64,000 nt of DNA, taken from assembly GCF_007858285.1 (NCBI RefSeq), contig NZ_VFIL01000018.1, forward strand, positions 1 through 64,000, in the 5' to 3' direction. Below are positions 35,291-44,354 of this stretch, piece by piece; the stretch's first letter is position 1; each line of letters starts with the position of its first letter. The notes beneath the pieces are model-generated. The model searched no databases, was not told the DNA's origin, and worked only from the letters and a program-made list of their open reading frames with translations. Made by a program: the position numbers and the translations under genes. Source of the stretch: Pseudomonas brenneri. GTDB taxonomy: Bacteria > Pseudomonadota > Gammaproteobacteria > Pseudomonadales > Pseudomonadaceae.

Positions 35291-36324
35291 TAGGTCACCT
35301 GATAGCCACGGCTGCCCAGGCAGTTGCCCTGGGCCTGGCGGTAGGTTTGCACCACCGCCGGCGCGGGGGCGTAGGTGACTGTCTGAGGATCGAAGCCACT
35401 CTGCTGTACCGCCCAGCGATAGCAGTCATAACCGTCCTGCTGCACTTGGGCGGGTGATTGGCCGTTGACGGGATAGGCGACCACGTCATAACCATTGCCC
35501 TGGGGCGCCGGCTGTGGCGGCAGACTGGCGACTGGCGGTTGCACCACCACGTACTGCTGGGTGCTGGTCTCATAGCTGTAATAGGCGCCGGCGGCGAGGA
35601 AAAACAGCGCGCTGCCCACCCACACTTCCCGCGCATAGTCCGGCAGGTAATGCACACGAATCCCATAGGGAGGTGTGACCACTACATAGCGCGGGCCCTG
35701 GGGCCGATACCAATAACCCCCGGAGAAGAAATAATCCTGGCCACGATAGGGCACGCGGTAATTGCGATCGGGGAAACGCTCCACCGTGTACCCGGGCCGA
35801 TATTGTGGGCCCGGGCCCCAGCCATTGCCGTGCCCGTCGGGGCGACCCGGCCAGCGGTTGTCATTGGGGTGGCCGTTGTAGCCAGGACGCGAACCGGGGC
35901 CGCCGGCTTCCCAGCGCGGGTTGCCATCGTTGCGCCGGGGAATGTCACGGTAGTTACCCTGGCGCGGCTCCTGGGTCTGGTTCACGGAATCGGGGCGGGC
36001 CTGGATCGGCAGATTGCTCCCGGCCTGGGGCGCCGGGCGCGAAGGTTCATTGCCTTGGGGGCGAGCTTGCCACTGGCCATTTTGACCGCTCTGGCCATTG
36101 CGCTCGAAATGCTGATTCTGTGGACGTGGCTGAGTATTTTCCGCTCGCGGCGGGTTATTCGCCGGGCGCCCACCGCCTTCGGGGCCACGCTCTCGCTGCC
36201 CGCCACCACCGCCCTGCGGGCCTTGCCCCTGGCGGGGTGAGTTGTCTCGCTCGTCAGCCATCACCTGCGTACCCAAGGTGACCATCAACACACCTACACC
36301 TGCCAAACGCCAGATGCGCTTCAT
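35287..36324 (-). CDS. DUF6515 family protein, secreted, glycine/proline-rich
   Basis: A 345-residue protein. A signal peptide ends near GTQVMA (about 23). Residues about 25-170 are a low-complexity stretch rich in Gly, Pro, Arg, Asn and Gln (for example QGPQGGGGGQRERGP). The conserved C-terminal part contains YWYRPQGPRYVVVTPP and VGSALFFLAAGAYYSYE, a hydrophobic hairpin, then Tyr- and Gln-rich repeats. I recognise it as the Pseudomonas DUF6515 type; function is unknown. ATG 36322-36324 follows GAGGAAT. Its tail overlaps fieF by four bases. Confidence 0.8.
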   Translation of the reverse strand: MKRIWRLAGVGVLMVTLGTQVMADERDNSPRQGQGPQGGGGGQRERGPEGGGRPANNPPRAENTQPRPQNQHFERNGQSGQNGQWQARPQGNEPSRPAPQAGSNLPIQARPDSVNQTQEPRQGNYRDIPRRNDGNPRWEAGGPGSRPGYNGHPNDNRWPGRPDGHGNGWGPGPQYRPGYTVERFPDRNYRVPYRGQDYFFSGGYWYRPQGPRYVVVTPPYGIRVHYLPDYAREVWVGSALFFLAAGAYYSYETSTQQYVVVQPPVASLPPQPAPQGNGYDVVAYPVNGQSPAQVQQDGYDCYRWAVQQSGFDPQTVTYAPAPAVVQTYRQAQGNCLGSRGYQVTY

Positions 36325-36420
36325 GCTATTCCTCACTGCGGATTAGGGCCTATGCATGAGACTGGAAAAGCCGGGCCCGGTTCTGCCACAGGTTATCAGC
36401 CAGCCGAACATTTTTCGTCG

Positions 36421-36455
36421 GCAAAAGAAAAGGGGTAGCCCGTCGGCCACCCCTT
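36421..36455 (-). terminator. Rho-independent terminator of a leftward transcript
   Basis: On the minus strand a GC-rich hairpin AAGGGGTGGCCG...CTACCCCTT (36430-36455, one mismatch, four-base loop) is followed by TTTCTTTTGC, a good T-run. It points to a transcript coming from the right, which is not the DUF6515 gene (its start is at 36324). No T-run is present in the plus direction. Confidence 0.72.
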
Positions 36456-36634
36456 GAGAACTTCGTCCTGGCTCAACGCTTATGACGTTGGCTCACCTCA
36501 CGCCGTCTTGTGGACAGTGTGCAGCCCGGGGGCCGGCACAACCCGGTGGGGTTGGCGGGCCGCAGCCGGCCTGATTCGGCGGGCTGCAGTGGACTGTATG
36601 TCCGGGCAGTGATTCTGTTGGTAATCATAGGCGT
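36427..36634 (-). ncRNA. Candidate small RNA (or short ORF) beside an Lrp regulator
   Basis: A minus-strand promoter-like pair, TTGACG (36664-36669) and TATCGG (36641-36646) spaced 17, would start near 36634; the terminator at 36421-36455 would end it, about 210 nt later. The body is rich in inverted repeats: GCAGCCCG...CGGGCTGC and GGCCGGC...GCCGGCC. A 51-codon frame MITNRITARTYSPLQP... (36473-36628) lies inside, with its ATG only about 6 bases from the predicted start and no good SD, so an RNA product is more likely than a protein. No Rfam family was recognised. Confidence 0.4.
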
Positions 36635-36741
36635 GAAGCCCCGATAGATGATTGCGAAGATTGCGTCAACAAACAGTGCTTGCGCAATTTTTAACCCTGG
36701 ATAGATAATTCGCAGCAATAGTTACGATAAAGGCCATCTCA

Positions 36742-37221
36742 ATGAGCAAACTTGACCGATACGACCTGAGTATTTTGGCGGAATTACAGCGCGACGCGAG
36801 GATCTCCAACCAGGAGCTGGCCGAGCGCATCGGCCTGTCGCCTTCGCCCTGCTCACGCCGGGTCAAGCAATTGGAGGACGACGGCTACATCTCACGCCAG
36901 GTCGCCCTGCTCGACCGCAAGATGCTCGGCCTGAGCCTCACGGCCTACGTGCTGATCGGCATGGACCGACACACACCCGAGCGTTTCGAGAACTTCGAAG
37001 CGGCCATCCGCACCTTGCCGCAGGTGCTGGAATGCAGCCTGGTCACCGGGATGGATGCCGACTATCAGTTGAAGGTGGTGGTGCCGGATATGGATCACTA
37101 TCAAAAACTGCTGCTGGGCCACCTGACCCGGATTGAAGGGGTGACCAGCGTGCGCTCAAGTTTTGTGCTCAACCAGGTGCTTAACAGCACGGAGTTGCCG
37201 TTGACTCACCTGCGGACCTAA
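36742..37221 (+). CDS. Lrp/AsnC-family transcriptional regulator
   Basis: A 159-residue regulator: winged helix-turn-helix about 1-60 (LAERIGLSPSPCSRRVKQLE), then the RAM ligand domain (about 70-150). It has the usual length. The orphan position beside a structured non-coding region suggests it may control that transcript or a distant target. AGGCC before the start gives a weak SD (AAGGCC, 10 bases upstream). An amino-acid effector is expected, but unknown. Confidence 0.9.
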   Translation: MSKLDRYDLSILAELQRDARISNQELAERIGLSPSPCSRRVKQLEDDGYISRQVALLDRKMLGLSLTAYVLIGMDRHTPERFENFEAAIRTLPQVLECSLVTGMDADYQLKVVVPDMDHYQKLLLGHLTRIEGVTSVRSSFVLNQVLNSTELPLTHLRT

Positions 37222-37238
37222 GACTCACCACCAACCCC

Positions 37239-37330
37239 ATGTGGGAGCTGGCTTGCCTGCGATAGCGGTGCGTCAGTCAATGCATTCGGCGACGGGCACA
37301 CCGCTATCGCGAGCAAGCCCGCTCCCACAT
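37239..37330. repeat. Chimeric REPIN with arms of two REP types
   Basis: The left arm is GTGGGAGCTGGCTTGCCTGC and the right arm is complementary to GTGGGAGCGGGCTTGCTCGC. The rest of the stem (GCGATAGCGGTG) is shared, so the pair mixes two subtypes. It lies downstream of the Lrp gene. Confidence 0.85.
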
Positions 37331-37440
37331 TTGGATTGTGTTTCAACCGCTGGATCTGTGTGCGACGTACCGACGCAGGTCAACTTTGAGCGTGCCTCGC
37401 TGCCTTATACTTCGCGCCTGCCTTTGTCGGAAACTGCCCA

Positions 37441-37659
37441 ATGAATTCGATTGACCCCGTGCTGTTTGAAGAGTGGATGATGACCGGCCTGGTCACCATC
37501 CTGATCATTTTCATGGGCTTTATCGTCTGGGACCTGGCGAAGAAATCCAAGGCCGGGCGCTTTGGCTCGATGATTCTGTTCTTCGTGCTGGGCCTGGGCG
37601 TGGCCGCGTTCATCATCAAGAGCGTGGTGATCGGCCTGATCGAATCCGGGGCTTTATAA
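37441..37659 (+). CDS. DUF2788 small membrane protein
   Basis: A 72-residue protein with two membrane helices: MTGLVTILIIFMGFIVWDLA (about 14-33) and SMILFFVLGLGVAAFIIKSV, with a basic cytosolic loop KKSKAGRFG. It matches DUF2788, a Pseudomonas-conserved family of unknown function. Its 3' end overlaps that of rluE by six bases (convergent). Confidence 0.88.
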   Translation: MNSIDPVLFEEWMMTGLVTILIIFMGFIVWDLAKKSKAGRFGSMILFFVLGLGVAAFIIKSVVIGLIESGAL

Positions 37660-38289
37660 ACGCGCCGGTACTTCGCGGTACTGGCCTTGGCCCAGGCCTT
37701 CAATCGACCAATCGCCGATTTTTACCCGCACCAGGCGCAAGGTCGGCAAGCCCACGGCGGCGGTCATGCGCCGTACCTGGCGGTTGCGTCCCTCGCGAAT
37801 CACCAGTTCCAGCCAATAGGTCGGCAGGTTTTTACGAAACCGCACCGGCGGGTTGCGCGGCCATAGTTCTGGCTCATCCAGTCGCCGGGCTTCAGCCGGC
37901 AACGTCATACCGTCATTTAATTCAACGCCAGTGCGCAGGCGTTGCAGATGCTCCTCGGTGGGCTCGCCTTCCACTTGCACCCAATAGGTTTTCGCCAGCT
38001 TGTGCTTGGGGTCGGCAATCCGCGCCTGCAACTGGCCATCATTGGTCAGCAGCAACAGGCCCTCACTGTCCCGATCCAGGCGCCCGGCCGGATAGATCCC
38101 CGGAATGTCGATGAAATCCTTGAGAGTCGCGCGCCCGCCTTCATCACTGAACTGAGTCAGCACGTCGAAGGGTTTGTTGAACAGGATCAACTTCGGCTCG
38201 GCCGGCGGCGCCTTGGCAACACGGCGAGCAGCGGCATGGGGAGGTTTCACGCCAGGGCGGCGCGAGTCGGGACGGGCAGGACGGGACAT
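37654..38289 (-). CDS. rluE: 23S rRNA pseudouridine(2457) synthase RluE
   Basis: A 211-residue member of the RsuA/RluB/E/F group. Catalytic GRLDRDSEGLLLL gives Asp72; the second signature YPAGR and the C-terminal EGRNRQVRRM bind RNA. The N-terminal 30 residues are a basic tail (SRRPGVKPPHAAARRVAK), common in Pseudomonas. It isomerises U2457 of 23S rRNA by homology with E. coli RluE. ATG 38287-38289 is the only good start. Its gene stands alone. Confidence 0.9.
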   Translation of the reverse strand: MSRPARPDSRRPGVKPPHAAARRVAKAPPAEPKLILFNKPFDVLTQFSDEGGRATLKDFIDIPGIYPAGRLDRDSEGLLLLTNDGQLQARIADPKHKLAKTYWVQVEGEPTEEHLQRLRTGVELNDGMTLPAEARRLDEPELWPRNPPVRFRKNLPTYWLELVIREGRNRQVRRMTAAVGLPTLRLVRVKIGDWSIEGLGQGQYREVPARL

Positions 38290-38359
38290 GGCAACGAAAC
38301 ATCTAACGGTCAGGACCGACCATGCTAGTGGCCTGACCGTTAAATAACCACCCCGCTAT

Positions 38360-39823
38360 TTAGCGGAACGGCGGCTCGTCAAAGCTGCGCAGTTTGCGCG
38401 AATGCAACGAGTTGAGCTCGGTGCGCAACAAGTCCACCGCCTCGATACCGATCTTCAAGTGTTGGCTGACAGCACGCTCATAGAACGCGTTGGCCGAACC
38501 TGGCAACTTGATCTCACTGTGCAGCGGTTTGTCCGAGACGCACAACAACGTGCCGTAAGGCACTCGCAAACGGTAGCCTTGGGCTGCGATGGTGCCGCTT
38601 TCCATATCCACCGCTACGGCACGGGACAGGTTGATCAACGGGCGTTCCTGGGCCCAACGCAGCTCCCAGTTGCGGTCGTCGTAGGTCAACACGGTGCCGG
38701 TGCGCAGGCGCTTTTTCAGCTCTTCGCCCTTCTCGCCGGTGACATTGGCCGCCGCTTGCTGCAACGCCATCTGTACTTCGGCCAGGGCCGGGATCGGGAT
38801 GTTCGGCGGTACCACGCGGTCGAGAATCCCGTCGCGACGCATATACGCGTGGGCCAGCACATAGTCGCCGATGGTCTGGGATTGGCGCAGGCCGCCGCAG
38901 TGACCAATCATCAGCCAACAATGTGGACGCAATACTGCCAGGTGGTCGGTGATGTTCTTGGCGTTGGACGGGCCGACACCGATGTTGACCAGGGTTACGC
39001 CGTGGCCGTCGCTGGCCTGCAAGTGGTAGGCCGGCATCTGGTAACGGTGCCAGACCACGCCGGCGGCAATGGCAGACGCTTCGCCATGGTCCATGTTCTT
39101 GTCGATGATCACGTTACCCGGCAACACCATGCGGATAAAGCGTGGGTCACTGCGCAACTGTTCCAGGCCATGGACGATGAACTGGTCGACATAGCGGTGG
39201 TAGTTGGTCAGCAGAATCCACGGCTGCACATGGCGCCAGTCGCTGCCGGTGTAGTGCACCAGGCGGCGCAGGGAGAAATCCACGCGGGCCGCATCGAACA
39301 GCGCCAGGGGCAGTGGATCGGTGTTTTCCCAATCATAAAGGCCGTCGGCAATGCCATCGGTGGCAGCGGACAGATCGGTACTCGGGAACACCCGCGCCAG
39401 GGTCGCTGCGGTCACGCCGGAGCCAGCCAACTCGTCGCCCTGCTCCACCACGTACGGGTAAGGGATGTTCTGCTGGCTGACGCCCACTTCTACCGTCACG
39501 GTGAAGTCGTGCATCAGCGGCACCAGTTGCTCCAGCAGGTATTTGCGGAACGCTGCCGGGTGGGTGACGGTGACGCTGTAGGTGCCCGGCAACTGGACCT
39601 TGGCATAGGCCCGAGTGGTCTGTGGGACTTCGCCATGGCAGTGGTAGGTCAGGCGCAGTTCCGGGTAGCGAAACAGTGCACGTTGTGCGGCGTCGGGTTC
39701 GACGCGATCCTTGAGGTATTGCTTGAGGGCCTGATTGAGCGCGCTGGTGGCCCGCTCATGCAGAGCCGCCAGCCGGTCCACGGCTTCTTCGGCGGTTTGA
39801 ACGACAACAAAAGCTTCGGTCAC
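38360..39823 (-). CDS. amn: AMP nucleosidase
   Basis: A 487-residue enzyme that hydrolyses AMP to adenine and ribose 5-phosphate. The N-terminal AMP-regulatory part (about 1-175) and the nucleoside-phosphorylase-like catalytic domain with VNIGVGPSNAKNITDHLAVL and MIGHCGGLRQSQTIGDYVLA are present; AVDMESGTIAAQGYRLRVPY is the base-binding end. The start is GTG at 39821-39823 after AGGAAGC. Length matches E. coli Amn. It is monocistronic. Confidence 0.94.
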   Translation of the reverse strand: MTEAFVVVQTAEEAVDRLAALHERATSALNQALKQYLKDRVEPDAAQRALFRYPELRLTYHCHGEVPQTTRAYAKVQLPGTYSVTVTHPAAFRKYLLEQLVPLMHDFTVTVEVGVSQQNIPYPYVVEQGDELAGSGVTAATLARVFPSTDLSAATDGIADGLYDWENTDPLPLALFDAARVDFSLRRLVHYTGSDWRHVQPWILLTNYHRYVDQFIVHGLEQLRSDPRFIRMVLPGNVIIDKNMDHGEASAIAAGVVWHRYQMPAYHLQASDGHGVTLVNIGVGPSNAKNITDHLAVLRPHCWLMIGHCGGLRQSQTIGDYVLAHAYMRRDGILDRVVPPNIPIPALAEVQMALQQAAANVTGEKGEELKKRLRTGTVLTYDDRNWELRWAQERPLINLSRAVAVDMESGTIAAQGYRLRVPYGTLLCVSDKPLHSEIKLPGSANAFYERAVSQHLKIGIEAVDLLRTELNSLHSRKLRSFDEPPFR

Positions 39824-39918
39824 GGTAGGCTTCCTGTTTTCTTACGTGCAGGAGGCCATCTTGCCTGCATCGCTGCCAGACGCAAACTCTGAATTGGCAT
39901 GCCCACCCATGATGAATG

Positions 39919-39960
39919 CAATCCCTGTAGGAGCTGGCAAGCCAGCTCCTACAGGGATTG
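39919..39960. repeat. Perfect 20-bp REP-derived palindrome
   Basis: CAATCCCTGTAGGAGCTGGC (39919-39938), AA, then its exact complement (39941-39960). It lies immediately before the acyl-CoA dehydrogenase stop (minus strand) and can form an 18- to 20-bp hairpin, possibly a terminator. Confidence 0.85.
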
Positions 39961-39963
39961 CGT

Positions 39964-41610
39964 TTAGGAAGGGGTTGAGCGGGCGACGATGGCCTGCACA
40001 TCCACCCCCCGTGGCAAGGTGCCGTACACCCGCCCTGATGACTCACCCAAGCGGCTGGCCATAAACCCATCGCTGACACTGGCATTGCCCGCCTCCAGCA
40101 ACAACTTGGCCTGCAACGCCACGGCGATATCTTCGGTCAGTTGCCGCGCCCGGTACTGGATGTCCTGGGTGTCCATAAACGCCGATTTCAATTGCTCGAT
40201 ATGCCGCGCCAGGCGTTTATCGCCATGCCCATCGCCCAATTCGACAAACAATGTCTCCAGCACCCCAGGCTCTTTCGACAAGGCCCGCAGCACGTCCAGG
40301 CATTGCACGTTGCCAGAACCTTCCCACGTCGAGTTGACCGGCGCCTCACGGTACAGGCGCGGCAGGATGCTGTCTTCGACATACCCGGCGCCGCCCATGC
40401 ATTCGGCGGCTTCGTTGATCATTGCCGGCGCGCGCTTGCAGATCCAATACTTGCCCACTGCCGTCACCAGCCGTGCGAACTTGGCTTCCTGCTCATCGCC
40501 CAGATGGTCCAGCGCCCGGCCCATGCGCAGGCTCAAGGCCAGGGCCGCCTCGCTCTCCAGGGCGAGATCGGCCAGCACGTTTTGCATCAAGGGTTGTTCA
40601 CTGAGCACGCGGCCACCGACCGTACGATGGGCACAATGATGGCTGGCCTGGGTCAGCGCCTGGCGCATCAAGGCGCTGGAACCGACCATGCAATCGAAAC
40701 GGGTCATGGCGACCATCTCGATGATAGTCGGCACACCTCGGCCTTCTTCGCCGATCATCCAGGCCAGGGCGCCACGGAACTCGACTTCGCTGGAGGCGTT
40801 GGAACAGTTGCCGAGTTTGTTTTTCAGGCGCTGGATATAGAACTGGTTACGCGTGTCGTCCGGGCGGTGCCGGGGCAGCAGGAAACAGGTCAGGCCCTTG
40901 TCAGTCTGGGCCAGGGTCAGGAAGGCGTCGCACATCGGCGCCGAGCAGAACCACTTGTGCCCCACCAGTTCATAGGGCTGGCCAGGGCCACCGGCACCCA
41001 CGGGGTAAGCGCGGGTGGTGTTGGTACGCACATCGGTACCGCCCTGCTTCTCGGTCATGGCCATGCCGATGGTTGCACCGGCCTTATGGGCAATGCCGAC
41101 GTTGCGGGGGTCATATTCGGTGTTGAGGATTTTCGCCAGCCAGGTGTCAGCCAGATCCGGCTGCAGGCGCAGGGCCGGCACGCAGGCGAAGGTCATGGTC
41201 AGCGGGCAACCGGTGCCGGCTTCCGCCTGGCTGTGCAGGTAGGTCATGGCGGCGCGGGCGACATGGGCGCCAGCCTGGGGATGGGCCCAGGGCAATGACG
41301 GCAAGCCATGTTCAACGGCCGTGCGCATCAGTTCGTGATAGGCCGGGTGGAACTCCACCAGGTCAATCCGGTGGCCATAACGATCATGGCTGTTGAACAC
41401 CGGCTTGTTCTGATTCGCCAGGAACCCCGCCGCCATCAGCGGCCCACCTGCCAGGGCGCCGTAGGCATCAATCCGCGCCTCGGCCCAGCCCGCGCCAAAG
41501 CGCCGCGACCACTCCTGCAAGGGCAGGTCGAGGCGATACAGGTTGGCGCCATCCAATGACGGCGGCTGGTTGGTAACGTCGTGGGTTTCGGCGAACGGGT
41601 GCAGATTCAT
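39964..41610 (-). CDS. AidB-like acyl-CoA dehydrogenase family protein
   Basis: A 548-residue flavoprotein. The family hallmarks are MAMTEKQGGTDVRTN (FAD/substrate region), WFCSAPMCDAFLTLAQ, TRFDCMVGSSALMRQALTQA and CMGGAGYVEDSILPRLYREA, where the catalytic base and FAD tail bind. Length and the long C-terminal helical extension match the alkylation-response protein AidB of E. coli (about 540 residues). A protective role against alkylation or fatty-acid/isovaleryl metabolism is possible; no Ada gene is nearby. It begins at ATG 41608-41610. Confidence 0.9.
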   Translation of the reverse strand: MNLHPFAETHDVTNQPPSLDGANLYRLDLPLQEWSRRFGAGWAEARIDAYGALAGGPLMAAGFLANQNKPVFNSHDRYGHRIDLVEFHPAYHELMRTAVEHGLPSLPWAHPQAGAHVARAAMTYLHSQAEAGTGCPLTMTFACVPALRLQPDLADTWLAKILNTEYDPRNVGIAHKAGATIGMAMTEKQGGTDVRTNTTRAYPVGAGGPGQPYELVGHKWFCSAPMCDAFLTLAQTDKGLTCFLLPRHRPDDTRNQFYIQRLKNKLGNCSNASSEVEFRGALAWMIGEEGRGVPTIIEMVAMTRFDCMVGSSALMRQALTQASHHCAHRTVGGRVLSEQPLMQNVLADLALESEAALALSLRMGRALDHLGDEQEAKFARLVTAVGKYWICKRAPAMINEAAECMGGAGYVEDSILPRLYREAPVNSTWEGSGNVQCLDVLRALSKEPGVLETLFVELGDGHGDKRLARHIEQLKSAFMDTQDIQYRARQLTEDIAVALQAKLLLEAGNASVSDGFMASRLGESSGRVYGTLPRGVDVQAIVARSTPS

Positions 41611-41698
41611 GACGGGCCTCCTGATAAAAGGCCAGCTTCAGTGAGGCCTTCATTTCAGTTAAGCATCGTCACCGCGCTTAAAAAAGTGGCATATACGC

Positions 41699-44068
41699 CT
41701 AACTGCCGGCGCTTTCACCCTCTAACGGACACAGCAGGCGCCGCTGCAATACCGCTTGCAACAGCTCAAAACGTACCGGCTTGACCAACTGTTCGGTAAG
41801 GCCGACGCCGTGGCAATGCTGGCGCGCACTGCCTTGCAGTGAGTCGCTCAAGGCAATCACCGGCAGTTCGCCACAGCCTGGCAAGGCCCGGACCTGGCAG
41901 CACAGGGAGAAACCATCCTCGGGCACATCCAGCAGCACCGCATCAAATGCCGCGTCCTGCAACATCGCCAACGCCACCGGGCCGCTGCCTGCCACTTTCA
42001 CCCGGTAACCCAGCTTGAGCAACATCCCGCGCAGGACCAACTGCGTGACGCTATTGTCATCCACCAGCAATACCGTGCAATCCTGGGGCGAGCGCTGCCA
42101 ATCAACCACCCGTGCCGGCTCGGGCGGCACCGCAATCACGGCCACTTCCAACTGGAAGCGACTGCCTTTGCGCGGTTCGGAATGATGGGTCAGGCGCCCG
42201 CCAAGCAATTCGATCAACTGCCGGCAGATCGCCAGGCCAATGCCCAGGCCGCCATATTCACGGGTGGTCGAGCCGTCCACCTGGAAGAAACGCTGATACA
42301 AAGTTGCCTCATCCAGGTGGGCAAAACCAATACCGGTATCGGTGACGATAAACGTCAGATGCAAATGACCATCGGCCCGGGGCAGTCCCACCACGCGCAC
42401 GCGCACCGCGCCTTCGTGGGTAAACTTGAACGCATTATCCAGCAGGCACTCCAGGCACTGCATCAGTTTGCCAGCATCCCCCTCCAGGCGATCCGGCAAC
42501 TCGCCCGCCACGTCGATGGAAAACTCCAGCCCCTTGCCCTGGGCGTTGCCCAGGAACTGCTGGCGCAAGGTATTGAGCACCCCGCGCAGGCTGAACACCT
42601 GCGGCTGCGCGCCAAGGCGACCGGCCTGAAGCTCGGTAAGGGTGAGGATGCCGTTGACCATGCGCATCATGTCCCGCGCCGAACCGGCGGCGGTGTGCTG
42701 GTACTGCGCCAGGTCCCCGGACAGGGGCACGGTCTGCATCAACTCCAATGATCCGATCACCCCATTCATCGGCGTGCGCAGTTCATGGGTCAGGGTCGCG
42801 AGGAATTCGTCTTTCAACTGGTTGCTGTGGGCCAGTTGCTGGTTGAGCACCTCCAGTTTCTGGCTGGCCTCAAACAGGATCTGCGCCTGTTGTTCGCGCA
42901 TTGCGTTGATGCGGTCGGCCAGGGCCAGGGACAACAGGGCGACTTCAATGGCCGAGCCGATCTGGCTGGAATACATGGTGAAAAACACATTGGGCAGGTA
43001 GCCCAGCACCATCATCGTATTGACCACCCCGCCGATCAGGAACGCCGACCAGGCAATGATGAAATACCGCGCCACGCGCTGGCCGCAGCACCAGGCCTTG
43101 ATCCCAGCGACAAAAATGGTCACGGTAAAAATCAATGCCAGCGCAGTCGCCAGGCGCAGGGCCAGGGCGTAGCTGGTCATCAGCGACAACAACATCACCA
43201 CCGCCCCCGTGCCCACCAGCACCAGCAACAGCCGGTCCAGCCAGCGACTGTAGAGGGCGGTATGCAGGAAGCTGCGGGCAAACAGGCTGCCGAACAACGC
43301 CGACGCGCCGATCAGGAACGGCGTCGCCGCATTCGCCCACCAGGGGTTGTCGGGCCAGAAATATTCCACCGCCGCGCCATTCACCGAGAGCTGGTACATG
43401 CCGAACGAGGCGATATAGAGGATGTAATAGAGGTAGCTGGTGTCGCGCACGCTGAGGTAGATAAACAGGTTGTACACCAGCATGCCCAGCAACACGCCGT
43501 AGATCAGGCCCAGCACATACAGGCGCAGCGGCTGATCTTCCAGGTAGGCGGTGCTCGACCACAGGGTCAGCGGCGCCTGGATCGAGCCTTCGCTTTGCAG
43601 GCGCAAATAGAGGGTTTTCTGCTCGCCGGCCTTGAAGTCGACATTGAACAGGTAGTTGTTCTGGCGAATCTCGCGACTGGCAAACGGCAATGCATCACCG
43701 GTGCGCCCGGCCAGTCGGTAGGCGCCGGTATCATCAGGGACGTACAACTCCAGATGATCAAGGGGCGGATAGGCCAGCTCCAGCAACCAGGTGCGCAGGG
43801 CCTTCGGATCCTTGGGCAGGTAATGCAGGTCGACCTTGAGCCAGAACGCCGAGCGCGAATAACCAGCATTGAGGGTGTCTTTATCATGGCGGGTGTAGCG
43901 ATCGGCCAGTGCCGCAGAACGGGCGTCGGCGAGAGTGACGCTGCCACTTGGATCTTCGAGTACTTGCATGACCCGGCCCAGGGGAAGGCTGCGGGTGGTT
44001 TCATTGAACTCGACGGCGCCGGCCAGCATCGGCAGCCCGCACAAGAGAAACATCAGCAAATAGCGCAT
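41699..44068 (-). CDS. Hybrid sensor histidine kinase with 7TMR-DISM sensor and receiver domain
   Basis: A 789-residue membrane protein. A signal peptide (1-17) is followed by the periplasmic 7TMR-DISMED2 domain (about 25-165), then seven helices (7TMR-DISM, about 180-385). The HisKA domain has phospho-acceptor THELRTPMNG, His428; the ATPase has VTDTGIGFA and GGLGIGLAICRQLIELLGG. The C-terminal receiver starts TVLLVDDN and has phospho-acceptor Asp714 in LLDVPEDG. Such sensors respond to carbohydrate- or membrane-related signals; Pseudomonas RetS/LadS have the same architecture but a different C-terminus. No cognate regulator lies next to it, so the output is unknown. Confidence 0.92.
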   Translation of the reverse strand: MRYLLMFLLCGLPMLAGAVEFNETTRSLPLGRVMQVLEDPSGSVTLADARSAALADRYTRHDKDTLNAGYSRSAFWLKVDLHYLPKDPKALRTWLLELAYPPLDHLELYVPDDTGAYRLAGRTGDALPFASREIRQNNYLFNVDFKAGEQKTLYLRLQSEGSIQAPLTLWSSTAYLEDQPLRLYVLGLIYGVLLGMLVYNLFIYLSVRDTSYLYYILYIASFGMYQLSVNGAAVEYFWPDNPWWANAATPFLIGASALFGSLFARSFLHTALYSRWLDRLLLVLVGTGAVVMLLSLMTSYALALRLATALALIFTVTIFVAGIKAWCCGQRVARYFIIAWSAFLIGGVVNTMMVLGYLPNVFFTMYSSQIGSAIEVALLSLALADRINAMREQQAQILFEASQKLEVLNQQLAHSNQLKDEFLATLTHELRTPMNGVIGSLELMQTVPLSGDLAQYQHTAAGSARDMMRMVNGILTLTELQAGRLGAQPQVFSLRGVLNTLRQQFLGNAQGKGLEFSIDVAGELPDRLEGDAGKLMQCLECLLDNAFKFTHEGAVRVRVVGLPRADGHLHLTFIVTDTGIGFAHLDEATLYQRFFQVDGSTTREYGGLGIGLAICRQLIELLGGRLTHHSEPRKGSRFQLEVAVIAVPPEPARVVDWQRSPQDCTVLLVDDNSVTQLVLRGMLLKLGYRVKVAGSGPVALAMLQDAAFDAVLLDVPEDGFSLCCQVRALPGCGELPVIALSDSLQGSARQHCHGVGLTEQLVKPVRFELLQAVLQRRLLCPLEGESAGS

Positions 44069-44354
44069 AGAGCCCCAGCGTGGCCTGTCCGGTTATGTCA
44101 AAAGCCCCCCATTCCTTTTGAGAAGACGTACACCGGCGATACATTAAGTTGTTTGGATCCACTCTAGCATAGCCGGTAAAGGCCAAAAGACACCATTGAA
44201 ATAATTTTTTGAAAGGCTCTAGGCCGGGGCTTTCAGAGCGATAACTGCCAGAAATAAATAATGGCCTATAGCCACTTTTCTTGATATTCCGAAGCAAAAT
44301 ACAAGCACTGCCCGACAGCCACGCAAAAAGCGTTTGGTGGTAAGCTCGCGCACC
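44069..44354. other. Intergenic region before thiD
   Basis: No gene is visible. A partial stem TGAAAG...CTTTCA lies at about 44210-44236. I looked for a TPP riboswitch core (CTGAGA, ACCTGATCTGGATAATGCCAG-like) and found none, so control of thiD here is not by that element. Confidence 0.5.

Noticed and set aside
44069..44354. TPP riboswitch before thiD-thiE
   Set aside because: None of the conserved TPP core segments is found in this gap or in the reverse direction.
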